Source: Ahniella sp. (GTDB taxonomy: Bacteria > Pseudomonadota > Gammaproteobacteria > Xanthomonadales > Ahniellaceae). From it: 64,000 bases of DNA. The stretch covers positions 186,001 to 250,000 of the forward strand of contig JADJRU010000005.1 of NCBI GenBank assembly GCA_016712105.1. The letters run 5' to 3'. Made by a program: the position numbers and the translations under genes. The notes beneath the pieces were generated by a model that saw only the letters and a program-made list of their open reading frames with translations, had not been told where the DNA came from and made no database searches. Shown piece after piece: positions 19,388-29,803 of this stretch (positions within the stretch are counted from its first letter, which is position 1; each line of letters opens with the position of its first letter).

Positions 19388-21155
19388 TCAGTCGATCACG
19401 CGATCTGCAGGAAACGGCCCGCCATCGAGGTGGGCCCGCATCTGGTCCAAGGCCTCGAACGCTGGCGGCAACAGGGGTTGAACCTTGCCGGCCATCGCCG
19501 GAAGATTCACGAACGCGTCGAAGTGCTGGGCGCGCCGGACTTCCCAGAAACCGATCGCAGTGACCGCTTGCCGACGCGCTGCTGCGACGTAGGCCTGGCC
19601 GGTCTGTGCCATCAGCACCAGACTGTCGACGGTGCCATGCACGACGAGCACCGGCACCTTGGGTTGTGTCGAGGCCCTCGTGGCAGTGAGGCTCTGGCGC
19701 ATGGTTTCGGCGAGCGGGTCATCGTTGGCACGTCGTAACGCATGCAGACACAGCAAACCCGGCAGCGCGGGATCATCTCCCTCCGCGAGCGTATCGATCA
19801 TCTGAACGCCTGCAGCGGGTGGCAAACCCGAAGCATCCGACCACCACAGGCTGCGTTCGGCGCGAGTGGCTACACGCGGTTGGCGATCGGCATCCAGCAT
19901 TGCGTAGCGATACCCGCAGACAGGTTGCTCAACGCCCACGCGCGCATAGGCTTGTGCGTATCCGGCCACCACGGCGCGCCACAGATCAAACGCCTGAATC
20001 AGGCCAGCCCAAACCTGTGCATCATCGGTCATGCCTCGCATGGCCAAGCGTCCACGCGCTAAACGCGCCTGCTCGACGGGCGTGTTGCCGCGAACCCAGC
20101 CCATCGCCTTTCAGGCTTCGGCAACGCTGTTCGGCAGGCGTTCGCCAAGCGGCTTCCGGCAGGAACGCCGGTGGCGCGCCGTCGAGCAGCAGACACGGTT
20201 GGAAGATCGCTGCTTCCAGAGCGATGTCGTACAAGGACAATTGGCCGGGCACATGGATATTCGGTGCCGCGGCGACTACACCATCGAGCAGACCGCGCGT
20301 ATCGCGTTCGGCGGCCTGCAAGACCGCCCCGCCGCCATTCGACAAACCGAAGCCCAGCACGCGCGTGCGTCCGCCGGTGAAGGGTCCGTGTGCCGGGAAC
20401 GCCTGGCCCAACATCTCGAGACCGAACTCGGCCGCCTGCAAAACGTGATCCCCCCAGTCCGCTTCGGGGTTGTCGGTGGAGTGTGCGTGCTTGAAGGCAA
20501 CGAACGGTGCGGCTTCGCTGGAAACGTTGAACAGCTCCGCGTTCTCTGCGCGAACCATTCGGCCGTCTAGCGCAAACCCTTCGCCACTGGCCGGATCAAC
20601 CCAATCAGTGCCCGCGCCTTTGTCGGTATAGACCACGGCACATCCGCGGCTGAGGGCGTACTGCCCGGCCGAACCAATTGCCCCGTAGATGCCGCGCGAC
20701 CCGGACGACGCGGTGACCACCAGACAAGGTTTGGTCACATCAAACTGATCCGGGACCTGAAGCAACACACGATGCGGGAATTGCGCGTCGCCCACGCGTC
20801 GCCACGATGAATACTCACGTCCGGTGACGGCAGGAAGTTCGCCCACCGAGCCGACCAGATCGACGATGCCGCGCCAGTTGGTGTAGATCGCACGGCGGCG
20901 CAATTCGGCGGCCGTGGGCGCGTCGGGATCGGCAATCGTGGGCGGCGAACCGAGCAGACCGGCGCGACCGAGTCCGGCCGTCAACAGGTCATCCCCGGCC
21001 TCATGGCGCGTGACCAACACTTGCGGGCGCTCAGCCACCGGTTGCTCCGCGATTCTGGGGCTCTGCGCACAGGCCGCCAGCATCAACGGCAATGCCAGGC
21101 ATGACAGTGCGCGACCCGGCCGATGGCGGGCGAAGTGGTTGACTACTGATGGCAT
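19388..21155 (-). CDS. D-(-)-3-hydroxybutyrate oligomer hydrolase (frameshifted)
   Basis: About 588 residues when read through one extra base in a run at about 20100-20102. The N-terminus is a lipoprotein signal (LPLMLAACAQS, lipobox LAAC). Next come YTNWRGIVDLVGSVGELPAV and VVTASSGSRGIYGAIG, typical of the 3HB-oligomer hydrolase family (PF10605), and GFGLSNGGGAV with the G-x-S-x-G nucleophile. After the shift the frame continues with GNTPVEQARLARGRL and ends with the VLVVHGTVDSLV acid-residue region and AQHFDAF. It cleaves short 3-hydroxybutyrate oligomers to monomer, probably in the periplasm. It is divergent from the dehydrogenase that would oxidise the product. Confidence 0.8.
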
Positions 21156-21292
21156 GACACTTCCTCATCCTGATTTCCCACGATCAGCTGTACTCGGGTG
21201 TTGGACAGAGGACCACTGGACCTAGGTCCAAGTCGGCCGGGGTAGCGCCGATGCTAGCCTTGTCCGCTCCTGTTGCGAAGGAAACTGCCTGC
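21156..21292. promoter_or_regulatory. Divergent promoter region with a palindromic operator candidate
   Basis: This region separates the 3HB-oligomer hydrolase (minus) from the 3HB dehydrogenase (plus). It contains a perfect 14-bp palindrome, TGGACCTAGGTCCA, at 21217-21230. The segment ACCTAGGTCCAA (21220-21231) is matched at 11 of 12 positions by ACCTTGGTCCAA in the other divergent promoter of this locus (29757-29768). It is a plausible binding site for the response regulator encoded at 22084; this is inference. Confidence 0.5.
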
Positions 21293-22087
21293 ATGGATCG
21301 GCCCCTTTTGTTCGGCCAGCGTGCGCTGGTCACCGGCTCCACCTCCGGAATTGGCCTGGCGATTGCCCGGACCCTGCTTGAAGCAGGCGCCGAAGTGTTT
21401 GTGCATGGTCTGGTGGACGCTGTCGAGCAAGAACGGCTGGAACGCGACTTGCGTCTGATCGGCCCGGCCCATTTTGTCGCGGGAGATCTTTCCGACGCGT
21501 CCGCGATCGACGGCATGATGGCTCAGTGTGGTGCACTCGACATCCTCGTCAACAACGCCGGCATCCAGCACACCGCGGCCTTGGCCGACATGCCGGCCGC
21601 GATGTGGGACCGGATCCTCGCGATCAACCTGAGCGCCGTGTTCCACACCATGCGTCTGGCCATGCCGGCCATGGCCCAGCGTGGATACGGTCGGGTCATC
21701 AACATCGCCTCCGTCCATGGTTTGGTGGCGTCGGTGAACAAGGCGCCTTATGTCGCCGCGAAACACGGCTTGCTCGGCCTGACCAAGGTTGCCGCCCTGG
21801 AGTACGCCAGTGCGGGCTCACGACAATCCGGTGGCGTGACGGCCAACTGCATTTGTCCGGGCTGGGTCGAAACGCCTCTGATCCAGCCGCAGATCGACGC
21901 CCGGGCGGCGGCTTGTGGCGGCGATCGCGAAGCCGGCGTCAGGGCCTTGTTGTCCGAAAAACAACCCAGCTTGCGGATGAGCCTGCCGGAAGATATCGCT
22001 GCACTGGTGCTGTTCCTGTGCCGCCCGGAAGCGCACAATCTGAATGGTGCTGCCTTGCCTGTGGATGGTGCCTGGACGGCTCAATGA
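21293..22087 (+). CDS. bdhA: 3-hydroxybutyrate dehydrogenase (short-chain dehydrogenase)
   Basis: 264 residues, SDR superfamily. It shows the NAD-binding TGSTSGIGLAIA (about 15-26), NNAG in DILVNNAGIQH, and the catalytic Ser/Tyr/Lys set in INIASVHG and YVAAKHGLLGLTK. The IQH after NNAG and CICPGWVETPLIQPQ match D-beta-hydroxybutyrate dehydrogenases well. It oxidises D-3-hydroxybutyrate to acetoacetate in the cytoplasm. A good ribosome site (GAAGGAAA) supports the ATG at 21293. Its stop overlaps the start of the response regulator (ATGA), linking metabolism and regulation in one transcript. Confidence 0.88.
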   Translation: MDRPLLFGQRALVTGSTSGIGLAIARTLLEAGAEVFVHGLVDAVEQERLERDLRLIGPAHFVAGDLSDASAIDGMMAQCGALDILVNNAGIQHTAALADMPAAMWDRILAINLSAVFHTMRLAMPAMAQRGYGRVINIASVHGLVASVNKAPYVAAKHGLLGLTKVAALEYASAGSRQSGGVTANCICPGWVETPLIQPQIDARAAACGGDREAGVRALLSEKQPSLRMSLPEDIAALVLFLCRPEAHNLNGAALPVDGAWTAQ

Positions 22088-22746
22088 CCCGCATCCTGAT
22101 TGCCGATGATCACCCGCTGTTCCGGATGGCGCTGAAGCAGGCGCTGAAGGCGATTGCGCCGGATGCGGCGCTGCTTGAGGCGGAATCGTTGGCTACGGCA
22201 CGTGCCACGCTCGATCGCGAACCGGAACTCGATCTGCTGTTGCTGGATCTGCACTTGCCGGATAGTCAGGGCCTGATGGGTCTGGCATCGATCCGCGCCG
22301 AATTTCCGGCCGTGGCGGTGGTGATGATTTCCGCAAGCGAAGACCCTTTGATGATCCGAAGTGCCCTGTCGCTCGGTGCCGCGGGCTACATCCCGAAGCG
22401 GGCCAGCCTTGATGAGCTCGGCCATGCGTTGGGCGTGATCCTGGCGTGTGAGTCCTACCTGCCTGACGACATTCGTCTGAGCCTCGACCAACTACCCGAA
22501 CCCAGTGCCGACGAGCGTATGGCGGAACGACTGGCCGGCCTCACGCCGCAGCAGTTTCGGGTGCTCAGCATGGTTGCCGACGGCAAGCTCAACAAGCAGA
22601 TCGCCGACCGGCTCGGCATCCAGGAGCGCACGATCAAGGCGCACCTGTCACTGATCTTCCAGAAGCTCGGCGTGCGCAACCGCACCCAGGCGTCGGTGTT
22701 GTTGCGGTCGTTGGCACCAGCCTCGACGCGCGATCCGGCGGGCTGA
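22084..22746 (+). CDS. LuxR/NarL-family response regulator (CrbR/ErdR-like)
   Basis: 220 residues. The receiver domain starts MTRILIADDHPLFRMALKQA, with the phosphoacceptor Asp in LLLLDLHLPDSQG and the conserved Lys in YIPKRAS. The C-terminal LuxR helix-turn-helix is LTPQQFRVLSMVADGKLNKQ and then IADRLGIQERTIKAHLSLIF. The ATG overlaps the dehydrogenase stop. The likely partner is the SSS-type hybrid kinase converging from 26386. Kinase and regulator together resemble CrbS/CrbR (MxtR/ErdR) systems, which control acetate and short-chain acid use in gammaproteobacteria; here the neighbours point to PHB/3-hydroxybutyrate. Confidence 0.85.
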   Translation: MTRILIADDHPLFRMALKQALKAIAPDAALLEAESLATARATLDREPELDLLLLDLHLPDSQGLMGLASIRAEFPAVAVVMISASEDPLMIRSALSLGAAGYIPKRASLDELGHALGVILACESYLPDDIRLSLDQLPEPSADERMAERLAGLTPQQFRVLSMVADGKLNKQIADRLGIQERTIKAHLSLIFQKLGVRNRTQASVLLRSLAPASTRDPAG

Positions 22747-22800
22747 TTTCACGACATCGCCGCAGCCATTGAACGCTGGAACCTCCCGAACCACCCGACC

Positions 22801-22898
22801 TGTCATTGCGAGGAGCGCAGCGACGCGGCAATCTTCTGCTTGCCTCAAGCCTGGTCGCAAGCACGAGATTGCCGCGCCCTTCGGGCTCGCAATGACGG
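22801..22898. repeat. Single copy of the CATTGCGAGGAGCGCAGCGA palindromic repeat
   Basis: Begins TGTCATTGCGAGGAGCGCAG and ends GGGCTCGCAATGACGG, with inner arms GCGGCAATC / GATTGCCGC. It is the same element as the tandem array at 35361-36262. The whole unit folds as a long imperfect hairpin. Confidence 0.75.
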
Positions 22899-22903
22899 CT
22901 TGT

Positions 22904-23103
22904 GAGGCCAAGCCGTTTCGACAGCGCCAAACCCGTCTCGGCTCGTGACGAGGCCGAGCCGTTTCGACAGCGCCTAACCCGTCTCGGCTCGCAATGACAG
23001 CTTGTGAGGCCAGGCCGCTTCGACAGCGACTAACCCGTCTCGGCTCGCAACGACGGCTTGTGAGGCCAGGCCGCTTCGACAGCGACTAACCCTGATCGGC
23101 TCG
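22904..23103. repeat. Tandem repeat, about 56-bp units
   Basis: Four consecutive units begin at 22904, 22950, 23006 and 23062, each with GAGGCC(A/G)(A/G)GCCG(T/C)TTCGACAG and then AACCCGTCTCGGCTCG. The first and last units are shorter. The last unit overlaps the final codons and stop (23086) of the sensor kinase gene, so the repeat has reached into coding sequence. Units 3 and 4 are nearly identical. Confidence 0.75.
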
Positions 23104-26100
23104 CCCCTTCGGCAACAACCGATTCATCAATGACTTCAATGCCAAGGGACGCACGGGTTTGTACAGCAGGTGGCAGCCTGCGGCCTTGACCTCGGCACGC
23201 ACACTCTCGGCATGATCAGCGGTGATGATGATGGTGGGCAATTCCGACCAGGGTGGCCCCAAGGCCGCGCGCAGAGCCAAACCCGTGGCACCGGCATCGA
23301 GGTGATAGTCGAGCAGCAGCATGTCGACTTCGTGGTTGGCGAGACTCTGTTTGGCATCCTCGGCATCGCGCGCGAGCAGGGACCTGGCACGGCCAGCGCT
23401 CCAGCAGTGCAGCCATGCCCGCCAGAACAGCGGTGTCGTTGTCGACGACCAGCACTTTGGCGCTGGGCGCGGCAACGGGCTTGGGCTCCGACCGACGGAC
23501 CGGCCGTGGTTGTGCCGGCACGATCGGCACTCGCACGGCAAAGACCGAACCACGCCCGCGTTCGCTGCGCAGTTCCAAGGGGTGCCCAAGCAAGCCGGCC
23601 ATACGCCGCGCGATCGCGAGCCCGAGACCGAGCCCCTGGCTGCCGCGATCGAGCCTGCGGAATTCCTCGAAGATCAGTTCGCGGTGTTCGGCGTCGATGC
23701 CCGGACCGGTATCGCAGACTTCAATCCACAAGAACCCGCCCCTGCGGCGGGAGCCGATCAGGACCGATCCTCGCAGCGTGTACCGCACAGCGTTGGTGAG
23801 GAAATTCTGCAGGATCCGGCGCAACAACTGCGGGTCACTTTGTACCCACAACCGTGTGCTGCGTGTACGCAGACGCAGACCGCGTTCGGCAGCCAGCACC
23901 TGAAACTCGCGGCCGAGCAAGTCGATGACATCGGCCAGCGGGAAGGCCTCGATCTGTGGATGCAAACCACCGGAATCGAGCCTCGAGATATCGAGCAAGC
24001 CTGCCAGCAGGGCTTCCGCAGAATTCAGCGCGCCGTCGATCTGCGCGATCGATTCGCGCTGACTGCCCTGCCCTTCGGCCTGCGCGAGCGCATGGGTGAA
24101 CAGGTGCGCGGCATGAATCGGTTGCAGCAGATCGTGGCTCACGGCCGCGAGAAATCTTGTTTTTGCCTGGTTCGCCCGTTCGGCCGCGCCCGTGGCTTCT
24201 GCCAACTCGGCCGTTCGTTCCTCGACGCGTTGTTCCAAGGTCTCGGCGGCCTGTTTGAGTTTGGCCTCGCTCGCACGAAATTCGGTGACATCGGTGAACG
24301 TGGCGACGAAGCCGCCACCCGGCATCGGATTACCGCGAATCTCCAGCACCACACCATCCGAAAACCGTCGCTCGGCGACGTAAGGTGTGCCGGCGCGCAT
24401 ATGCTCCAGGCGTTTGTCGAGTTGCTGCTGGAGTTCGTCCGGATCCGGATAGAAACGCGCGAGGTTGAATCGCAGCAGGTCTTCGACCGGCATGCCGACC
24501 CTGAGGAGTTCACCGGGATACGAGAATCGTTGGGCATACCGCTCGTTCCACGCGACGAGTCGCAAGTCACGGTCGACCACGCTGATGCCTTGACTCATGT
24601 TCTCGAGTGCCGCTTCGAGCAACTGCTGGTTGAAGCGCAAGGTAGCCGAGGTTTCGCCGACAAATTCGGCGACTCGTTCCAGATCGGGCGCACGACGGGC
24701 GGCGTCAACCAGCAAACGGGCACTCGCCGAACCGATGACCGGAGCCAACTCACGCTCGATGTTTTGAACGTGGTCAGGCTCGACATAACGCGCATCGCCT
24801 GCCAACAAGGCATCGGTCACGGAGGGCGGCAGGAATCGCCCGACCAGTTTATGCAGCGCCTGGCGATCAATCAGCGTGACCGGCACCGGATCGTCGTGAT
24901 GGCGGAAGCGCGTGCGCCAAGCCAACACCGCCAGATTTGCGGCCAGCGACAACACGGTCACGCGTGTCAGTGCATCCCAAGTACCAACCCAAGGCAGTCG
25001 CTCGGGGTGAAGGAACCCGATCGCCGGGGGCCAGAGTCCCAGCGCACTTTCCAGCACGGGTGGCAACACCAGTGCAATCCAGACCAGCAAGCCGGCAACC
25101 AGGCCCTGACGCAAGGCACGCGCCGGCAGATCGGGCCGATAGACCGCGGCGAACACCGCCGGTGCCAGCAACGCGAGCGCCGAAAATGACAAGGCTCCGA
25201 TATCGGCCAGCGCCTGCGCCGCATCCATCGCACGGCTGTAACCCCAGGCCAATCCCAGCACGAGCGCAATGGCCCAACGCCGATGCCACAACACGCGCGG
25301 CCGCCAGTCGTTTTCGCGGCCTGCCTGGCGCACCAGGAACCGGGGCGCGATCCAGTGGTTCGCGATCATGATCGATAGCGTCAACGCGACCAGGATGACC
25401 ATGCCGGTCGCCGCCGACACCCCACCCATGAACGCGAACAGCGCCAGGCCACTTCGGCCATCCGCAAGCGGCAAGCCCAGCACGTAAAGATCGGCCGGCA
25501 ACGTGCTGCCCAATCGTTCGGCACCGAGCCAAGCCAAAGGCAAGGTCGGCGCGGCAATCAGCAAGAGGTACAGCGGGAACAGCCAGCGCGCACGCTTCAG
25601 CCGCTCCGGCCGATCGAGCTCGACCATGCCGACATGGAACTGGTGCGGCAGCGTGAACATGGCCAATGCACCCAGGACCACGAGCGTCACGAAACTGCTG
25701 TCGACGTTCGGCCACAGACTCGCACCCGCCGGCGGCCAGGGCATGGTGCGTTCCGAACTGAATGCATACAGACCCAGGGCCAACATGGCCGCGAGCTTGA
25801 ACACGGACTCGAACGCAATCGCCAGCACCAGGCCGCGATTGTGTTCGGTTGCCGCGGCACGTCGCGTCCCGAACAACATCGCAAACAGTGCCATGAACAC
25901 GGCCACCCACAGCGCCACGTCCTGCCATGCAGGCGTAGTCGCAAACCCGCCGGTCAACATGGCAAAACTCATGGCGACGGCTTTGAGCTGCAGCGCCACA
26001 TACGGCACCATGCCGATCAACACGACCGTGGTGACCCAGGCAGCGAGCGCGGAATCCTTGCCGAACCGTGAGGCGATGAGATCGGCGATCGATGCCGAGT

Positions 26101-26386
26101 TCTGTGCTTTCGCCAGCGCCGCCACGCGCATCATCAGCGGCGTGGCCAACAGGAATACGAGGATCGTGCCGATGAACGTCGGCGGGATGGGGGTTTGCCA
26201 CCGCGCGGCCTGGGTGACCGTTCCGTAGAACGTCCACGCCGTGCAATACACGGCCAGCGACAACGCGTAGATCAGCGACCAGGAGCCCTGGAGTCGGGTC
26301 GCACGACGTTCACCCCAGAGCGCCACCGCAAATAGCAGCAGCACCCAGACCAGCCCGGCGATCACGACCACGCTGGCGCTCAGCAT
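23086..26386 (-). CDS. Hybrid sensor histidine kinase with sodium/solute-symporter N-terminus (CrbS/MxtR-like, frameshifted)
   Basis: About 1,100 residues, read through one extra base in a GGG at 23379-23381. Residues 1 to about 490 form a multi-pass SSS (SLC5) transporter-like domain (LIYALSLAVYCTAWTFYGTV). A linker and a PAS domain follow (LVAWNERYAQRFSYPG), then a HisKA H-box FLAAVSHDLLQPIHAAH at about 750. The ATPase shows LTNAVRYTL, DTGPGID and GLGLGLAIARR. A receiver domain with MLLLDYHLDAGATG comes after the shift. This order matches MxtR-type kinases. It follows the TonB receptor and depolymerase genes at short spacing, so sensing is tied to uptake. Partner regulator: the 22084 gene. 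Confidence 0.85.
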
Positions 26387-26405
26387 GACGCGCCCGCTTC
26401 AGGCC

Positions 26406-27463
26406 TCAGCGCCCGATCTGCTGGAACACGGATTGCAGCCAACGCACTTGTGCGCCGTCGCGGGTGTCGTATTGGCTGCCTGTGTAGCCCCACCAGTCCC
26501 AGCATCCCTTCGGATTAAGCGGCACGAGGCTCGCCTTCGTTTGAGGATACAGCACGACCACTTGTGCGGCATCGGCGGCCTGATGCCAATCGGCCAACCC
26601 GACGAACCGCTCTCCGATCGCATCAACATTCATCTCGCAACCGTGAAACACCACATGCAGGCCGCAGGTTTGTTCGCTGCACACATCCGGTACATAGAGA
26701 TAACCGACTTCGCCCAACTGCGCCGCGCCGGCCGAATCGGGTTCGAGATTCTGGTCGAACCGCAACAACGCGCCGGGTTTTGGATGTGCTGCAGGGCCGT
26801 CGCGACCGGCGCAAGGAACTGAAGAATCCGCTGCGCGAGATCGATGCCGCAGTCGGCCACATGATTGCCGCTGTTGCTGCAATCGCCGGCAGCGGCGGTC
26901 GGCCAGACATGGCCGATCGGAAGATCGGATTGATGCTCGACGCGGGCCTCGGGCGCCATCGCGGCGTACGCATCGACGTTTGCCTGACTGACCTTGGGTG
27001 AGACGATCGCGTCGTTGGCGCCATGCAGGATCAACACCGGGTCATCCGCCAATTCGTTCAGTGGATCGACCTGACCCGCGTCGGCTTTGGCTTTCACCGA
27101 AGCTGTCAGGGCCGCCACATCGATCGGCGGATCGGCTTTCATACACGACGACAAGGCCACATCGAGTTTGCCGCTCGCACATCCATACGGCCCGCCTGCC
27201 ACGGTAGCCACGCCGTGAATTTGCGACGACAGGGCAACATGAACCTGAGTCGCCATGTACGCGCCGGATGAGATCCCGGAAACAGTCACGCGTTCCGGGT
27301 CAATGGATAACTTGGGCAAGGGATCAAGCGGCGGAGTCGGCGCGCAGGCGGCGAGTGCCACCAGAGCGCCCAACATCGCGACCCGGACAAAAGGGCCCTG
27401 CGAACCGGCCGGGCTTGGCCCCGGATGGATCAAGCTGGCCGGACGCAGGAAAACTTCAGACAT
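26406..27463 (-). CDS. PHB depolymerase family lipoprotein (frameshifted)
   Basis: About 350 residues, with one base apparently missing near 26800-26810. The N-terminus has a lipobox (LVALAACAPT). The catalytic core starts VTVSGISSGAYMATQVHVAL, the G-x-S-x-G lipase box of short-chain-length PHB depolymerases. VLILHGANDAIVSP (acid residue) follows. After the shift VGYLYVPDVCSEQTCGLHVV and FHGCEMNV with a late Cys/Trp-rich end (GCWDWWGYTG) complete the family pattern. It should cut PHB to oligomers at the cell surface. The gene starts 17 bases past the TonB receptor stop, and its stop is 19 bases before the kinase. Start at 27463; the upstream TTG at 27484 is possible. Confidence 0.8.
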
Positions 27464-27480
27464 CAGACACCATGCACCAA

Positions 27481-29682
27481 TCAATCGAACGTGTAGGTTG
27501 CGGCCAGCGTGTACTGGCGAGGCGGGCCGTAGAAACCAGTCAGGATGCCGAGGACCGGGATGTTGTATCCGGTCGTGCGGTATTCCTTGTCACCGAGGTT
27601 GCTGCCTTGCAGGGAGAACATCCAGGGACCGTCGCCACGCCAGACCAGGCCGGCGCTGAACAGGGTGTATCCCGGTTGCGCAATCACTTCGCTCAGGTCG
27701 GTGGTTGGATAGACCTTGTCCTGATAGCTGGCACCGGCGCGGGCAAACAGGTCGCCGCCGAACGCTTCCCAGGTATACGTGACATTCACTGCAGCCGAGA
27801 GTTCGGGGGCATTCGTGAATTTCTGCGCGTCGGCGATATCCACGCCGCGGTTGATGAACTCGTCGTACTCCGCGTCCAGCCATGCCACGTTGCCGCTGAT
27901 CCCGAATTGTTCGGTCGGCATGGCCTGAAGCTCAAGTTCGACACCTTGAATGTGGGCCTTGCCGGCATTCGTGAAGTCGCCGAAGAACGCATCGTCAGTG
28001 CCATCGCCGTTCGAGTCGAATGCGGTGAACACGGACAGCTGGATGTCCTTGTAATTGTTGTAGAAATACGAGGCGTTGAAGAATACCGTCTGGTCGCGCC
28101 AGGCTTGTTTGGTTCCGATCTCGAAACTGGTCACCGATTCGTCATCGAAGGGGCGCGCCGACTGCGGCACCGCCGTGACGTTGGCACGGATGTTGAAACC
28201 GCCGCTCTTGAAGCCGCGGCTGACCAGGCCGTAGAACATGATGTCGTCGGTCGCCTGCCAGTCGACCGAAATTTTCGGCGACAGGTTCTTGAAGCTTACG
28301 CTGTCGGTGAAGTCGGCCGGCGTGGCGATCGGGGTCGTGAAGGTGCTGTTCGAGAACGCCCGATTGAGCACGTCTGCGCCTTTCTCTTCGTCGGTCCAGC
28401 GCAGACCGCCGGTGATCGACCATGCCTCGTTGATGGCGTACGTGCCTTCGCCGTAGACGGCGAGCGACTCGGTATCGACCACCCCATTCGTGGTGCCGAA
28501 TGACGCGTTCAGGAAGTTGTTGAATACCGTGCCACCGGCTTCACCGTCGAACCAGAACAGGCCGAATACGCCGGTCAGTTGATCACCGGTGTAGTTGAAC
28601 TGGAACTCCTGGCTGAGTTGCTCGTCCGCATACAGGGCACGGACGTCGGTGATGCGGTTCGGCAGTTGATCGAAGTCGATGTTGGTGTCGGTCTCGGACT
28701 CGCGATACGCCGTGACCGACTTGAACCACCAGGCGTCGTCGATGTTCCAGTTCAAGGTCGCGGAGGCGCCATCCATGCTGGTGTCGTTGACGTTCGGCAT
28801 GCCGCTGGCGATGTCGTAACGGTCGTCGAACGGCGCCGTGCGCAGCGGATCAAACGCGTTGAACGCATTCAGGCGACGGCCACCACGGACACCGCTTTGG
28901 TCATCCATGTGATCGATGTTGAGCAGCAGGCTCACGTTGTCGTTCGGGTAAAAACCGATCGTGCCGCGGCCAACCAGGATTTCCTTGTCGCTGACCGGCT
29001 GACCGTTGAAACGATTTTCGCCGTAGCCGTCGCGGTTGAGTGACGCTACCGACACGCGTGCCACGACGGCATCGGAGCCCAGCGGTGCATTGAGGCTGGT
29101 CTTCACGTCCAGTTGCGAGTGGGTGCCCACGGCAAACGTGGTCGACGATGAGAATTCGGGCAACAGAGGCTTCGTGACGAACTTGATGGCGCCGCCGATG
29201 GTGTTCTTGCCGTACAGCGAACCCTGCGGGCCACGCAGCACTTCGATGCGTTCGAGATCCACGACATCAAGCAGCGCACCTTGTGGACGCGCCACGTAGA
29301 CATCGTCGATGTACACGCCGACACCCGGGTCAACACCCCAGAGCGGATCGGACTGGCCCACGCCGCGAATGTACGCCGTGACCGTCGAACTGGAGCCGCG
29401 CGCCGCGTAGACCGTCAGGTTCGGCACCTGTGTGTCGATGTCGGACATATCCTGGATGTTCATGTTTTCGATCGCGGTCTCGGTGAACGCGGTGACGGCG
29501 ATCGGCACTTCCTGAAGGGTCTCTTCACGGCGACGTGCGGTGACGGTGATGGCTTCGAGCTTGTTCGCTTCGGTGCTTTCCGCGGACTCGGCGGGCGCCG
29601 TGTCGGATTGAGCGAAGACGGAGCCGGCACCCAGTGCCAGCGTGATGGCCAAGGCCAGAGGTGCGATCTGCAAACGGTTCAT
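27481..29682 (-). CDS. TonB-dependent outer-membrane receptor (PHB/3HB locus)
   Basis: 733 residues with a signal peptide (ALAITLALGAGSVFA), an N-terminal segment near the TonB box (LEAITVTARRREETLQEVP), the plug domain with YIRGVGQSDPLWGVDPGVGV and VEVLRGPQGSLYGKNTIGG-type sequence, and a beta barrel ending in PPRQYTLAATYTFD with the usual terminal Phe two from the end. It belongs to the FecA/CirA-like group. The context with depolymerase and hydrolase suggests uptake of 3-hydroxybutyrate oligomers, but substrate cannot be read from sequence. It is the first gene of a minus-strand operon that also holds the depolymerase and the sensor kinase. Confidence 0.9.
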   Translation of the reverse strand: MNRLQIAPLALAITLALGAGSVFAQSDTAPAESAESTEANKLEAITVTARRREETLQEVPIAVTAFTETAIENMNIQDMSDIDTQVPNLTVYAARGSSSTVTAYIRGVGQSDPLWGVDPGVGVYIDDVYVARPQGALLDVVDLERIEVLRGPQGSLYGKNTIGGAIKFVTKPLLPEFSSSTTFAVGTHSQLDVKTSLNAPLGSDAVVARVSVASLNRDGYGENRFNGQPVSDKEILVGRGTIGFYPNDNVSLLLNIDHMDDQSGVRGGRRLNAFNAFDPLRTAPFDDRYDIASGMPNVNDTSMDGASATLNWNIDDAWWFKSVTAYRESETDTNIDFDQLPNRITDVRALYADEQLSQEFQFNYTGDQLTGVFGLFWFDGEAGGTVFNNFLNASFGTTNGVVDTESLAVYGEGTYAINEAWSITGGLRWTDEEKGADVLNRAFSNSTFTTPIATPADFTDSVSFKNLSPKISVDWQATDDIMFYGLVSRGFKSGGFNIRANVTAVPQSARPFDDESVTSFEIGTKQAWRDQTVFFNASYFYNNYKDIQLSVFTAFDSNGDGTDDAFFGDFTNAGKAHIQGVELELQAMPTEQFGISGNVAWLDAEYDEFINRGVDIADAQKFTNAPELSAAVNVTYTWEAFGGDLFARAGASYQDKVYPTTDLSEVIAQPGYTLFSAGLVWRGDGPWMFSLQGSNLGDKEYRTTGYNIPVLGILTGFYGPPRQYTLAATYTFD

Positions 29683-29803
29683 GAGTTTCTCCCCGACGCG
29701 AACGGCGTCGATCTACGAGTCAGAGGTTAAATCCGTCGCGGCGCCGGGGCACCTGTACCTTGGTCCAATTCCGGGCACGGATCGAGTGGTCGAGTATGGC
29801 CGC
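29683..29803. promoter_or_regulatory. Divergent promoter region with shared operator-like sequence
   Basis: About 120 bases between the TonB receptor (minus) and the GntP-type permease (plus). It carries ACCTTGGTCCAA at 29757-29768, matching 11 of 12 bases of the palindromic ACCTAGGTCCAA in the hydrolase/dehydrogenase promoter (21220-21231). Both sites sit upstream of plus-strand 3HB genes, at 36 and 62 bases from their starts. Confidence 0.5.

Noticed and set aside
22904..23103. CRISPR-like tandem repeats
   Set aside because: Units follow each other without unique spacers, differ in length and carry point changes; no cas gene is near.
29642..29803. Longer start for the GntP permease overlapping the TonB receptor
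   Set aside because: The added residues are hydrophilic and antisense to the receptor's signal peptide; the first membrane helix begins directly at the ATG at 29804.
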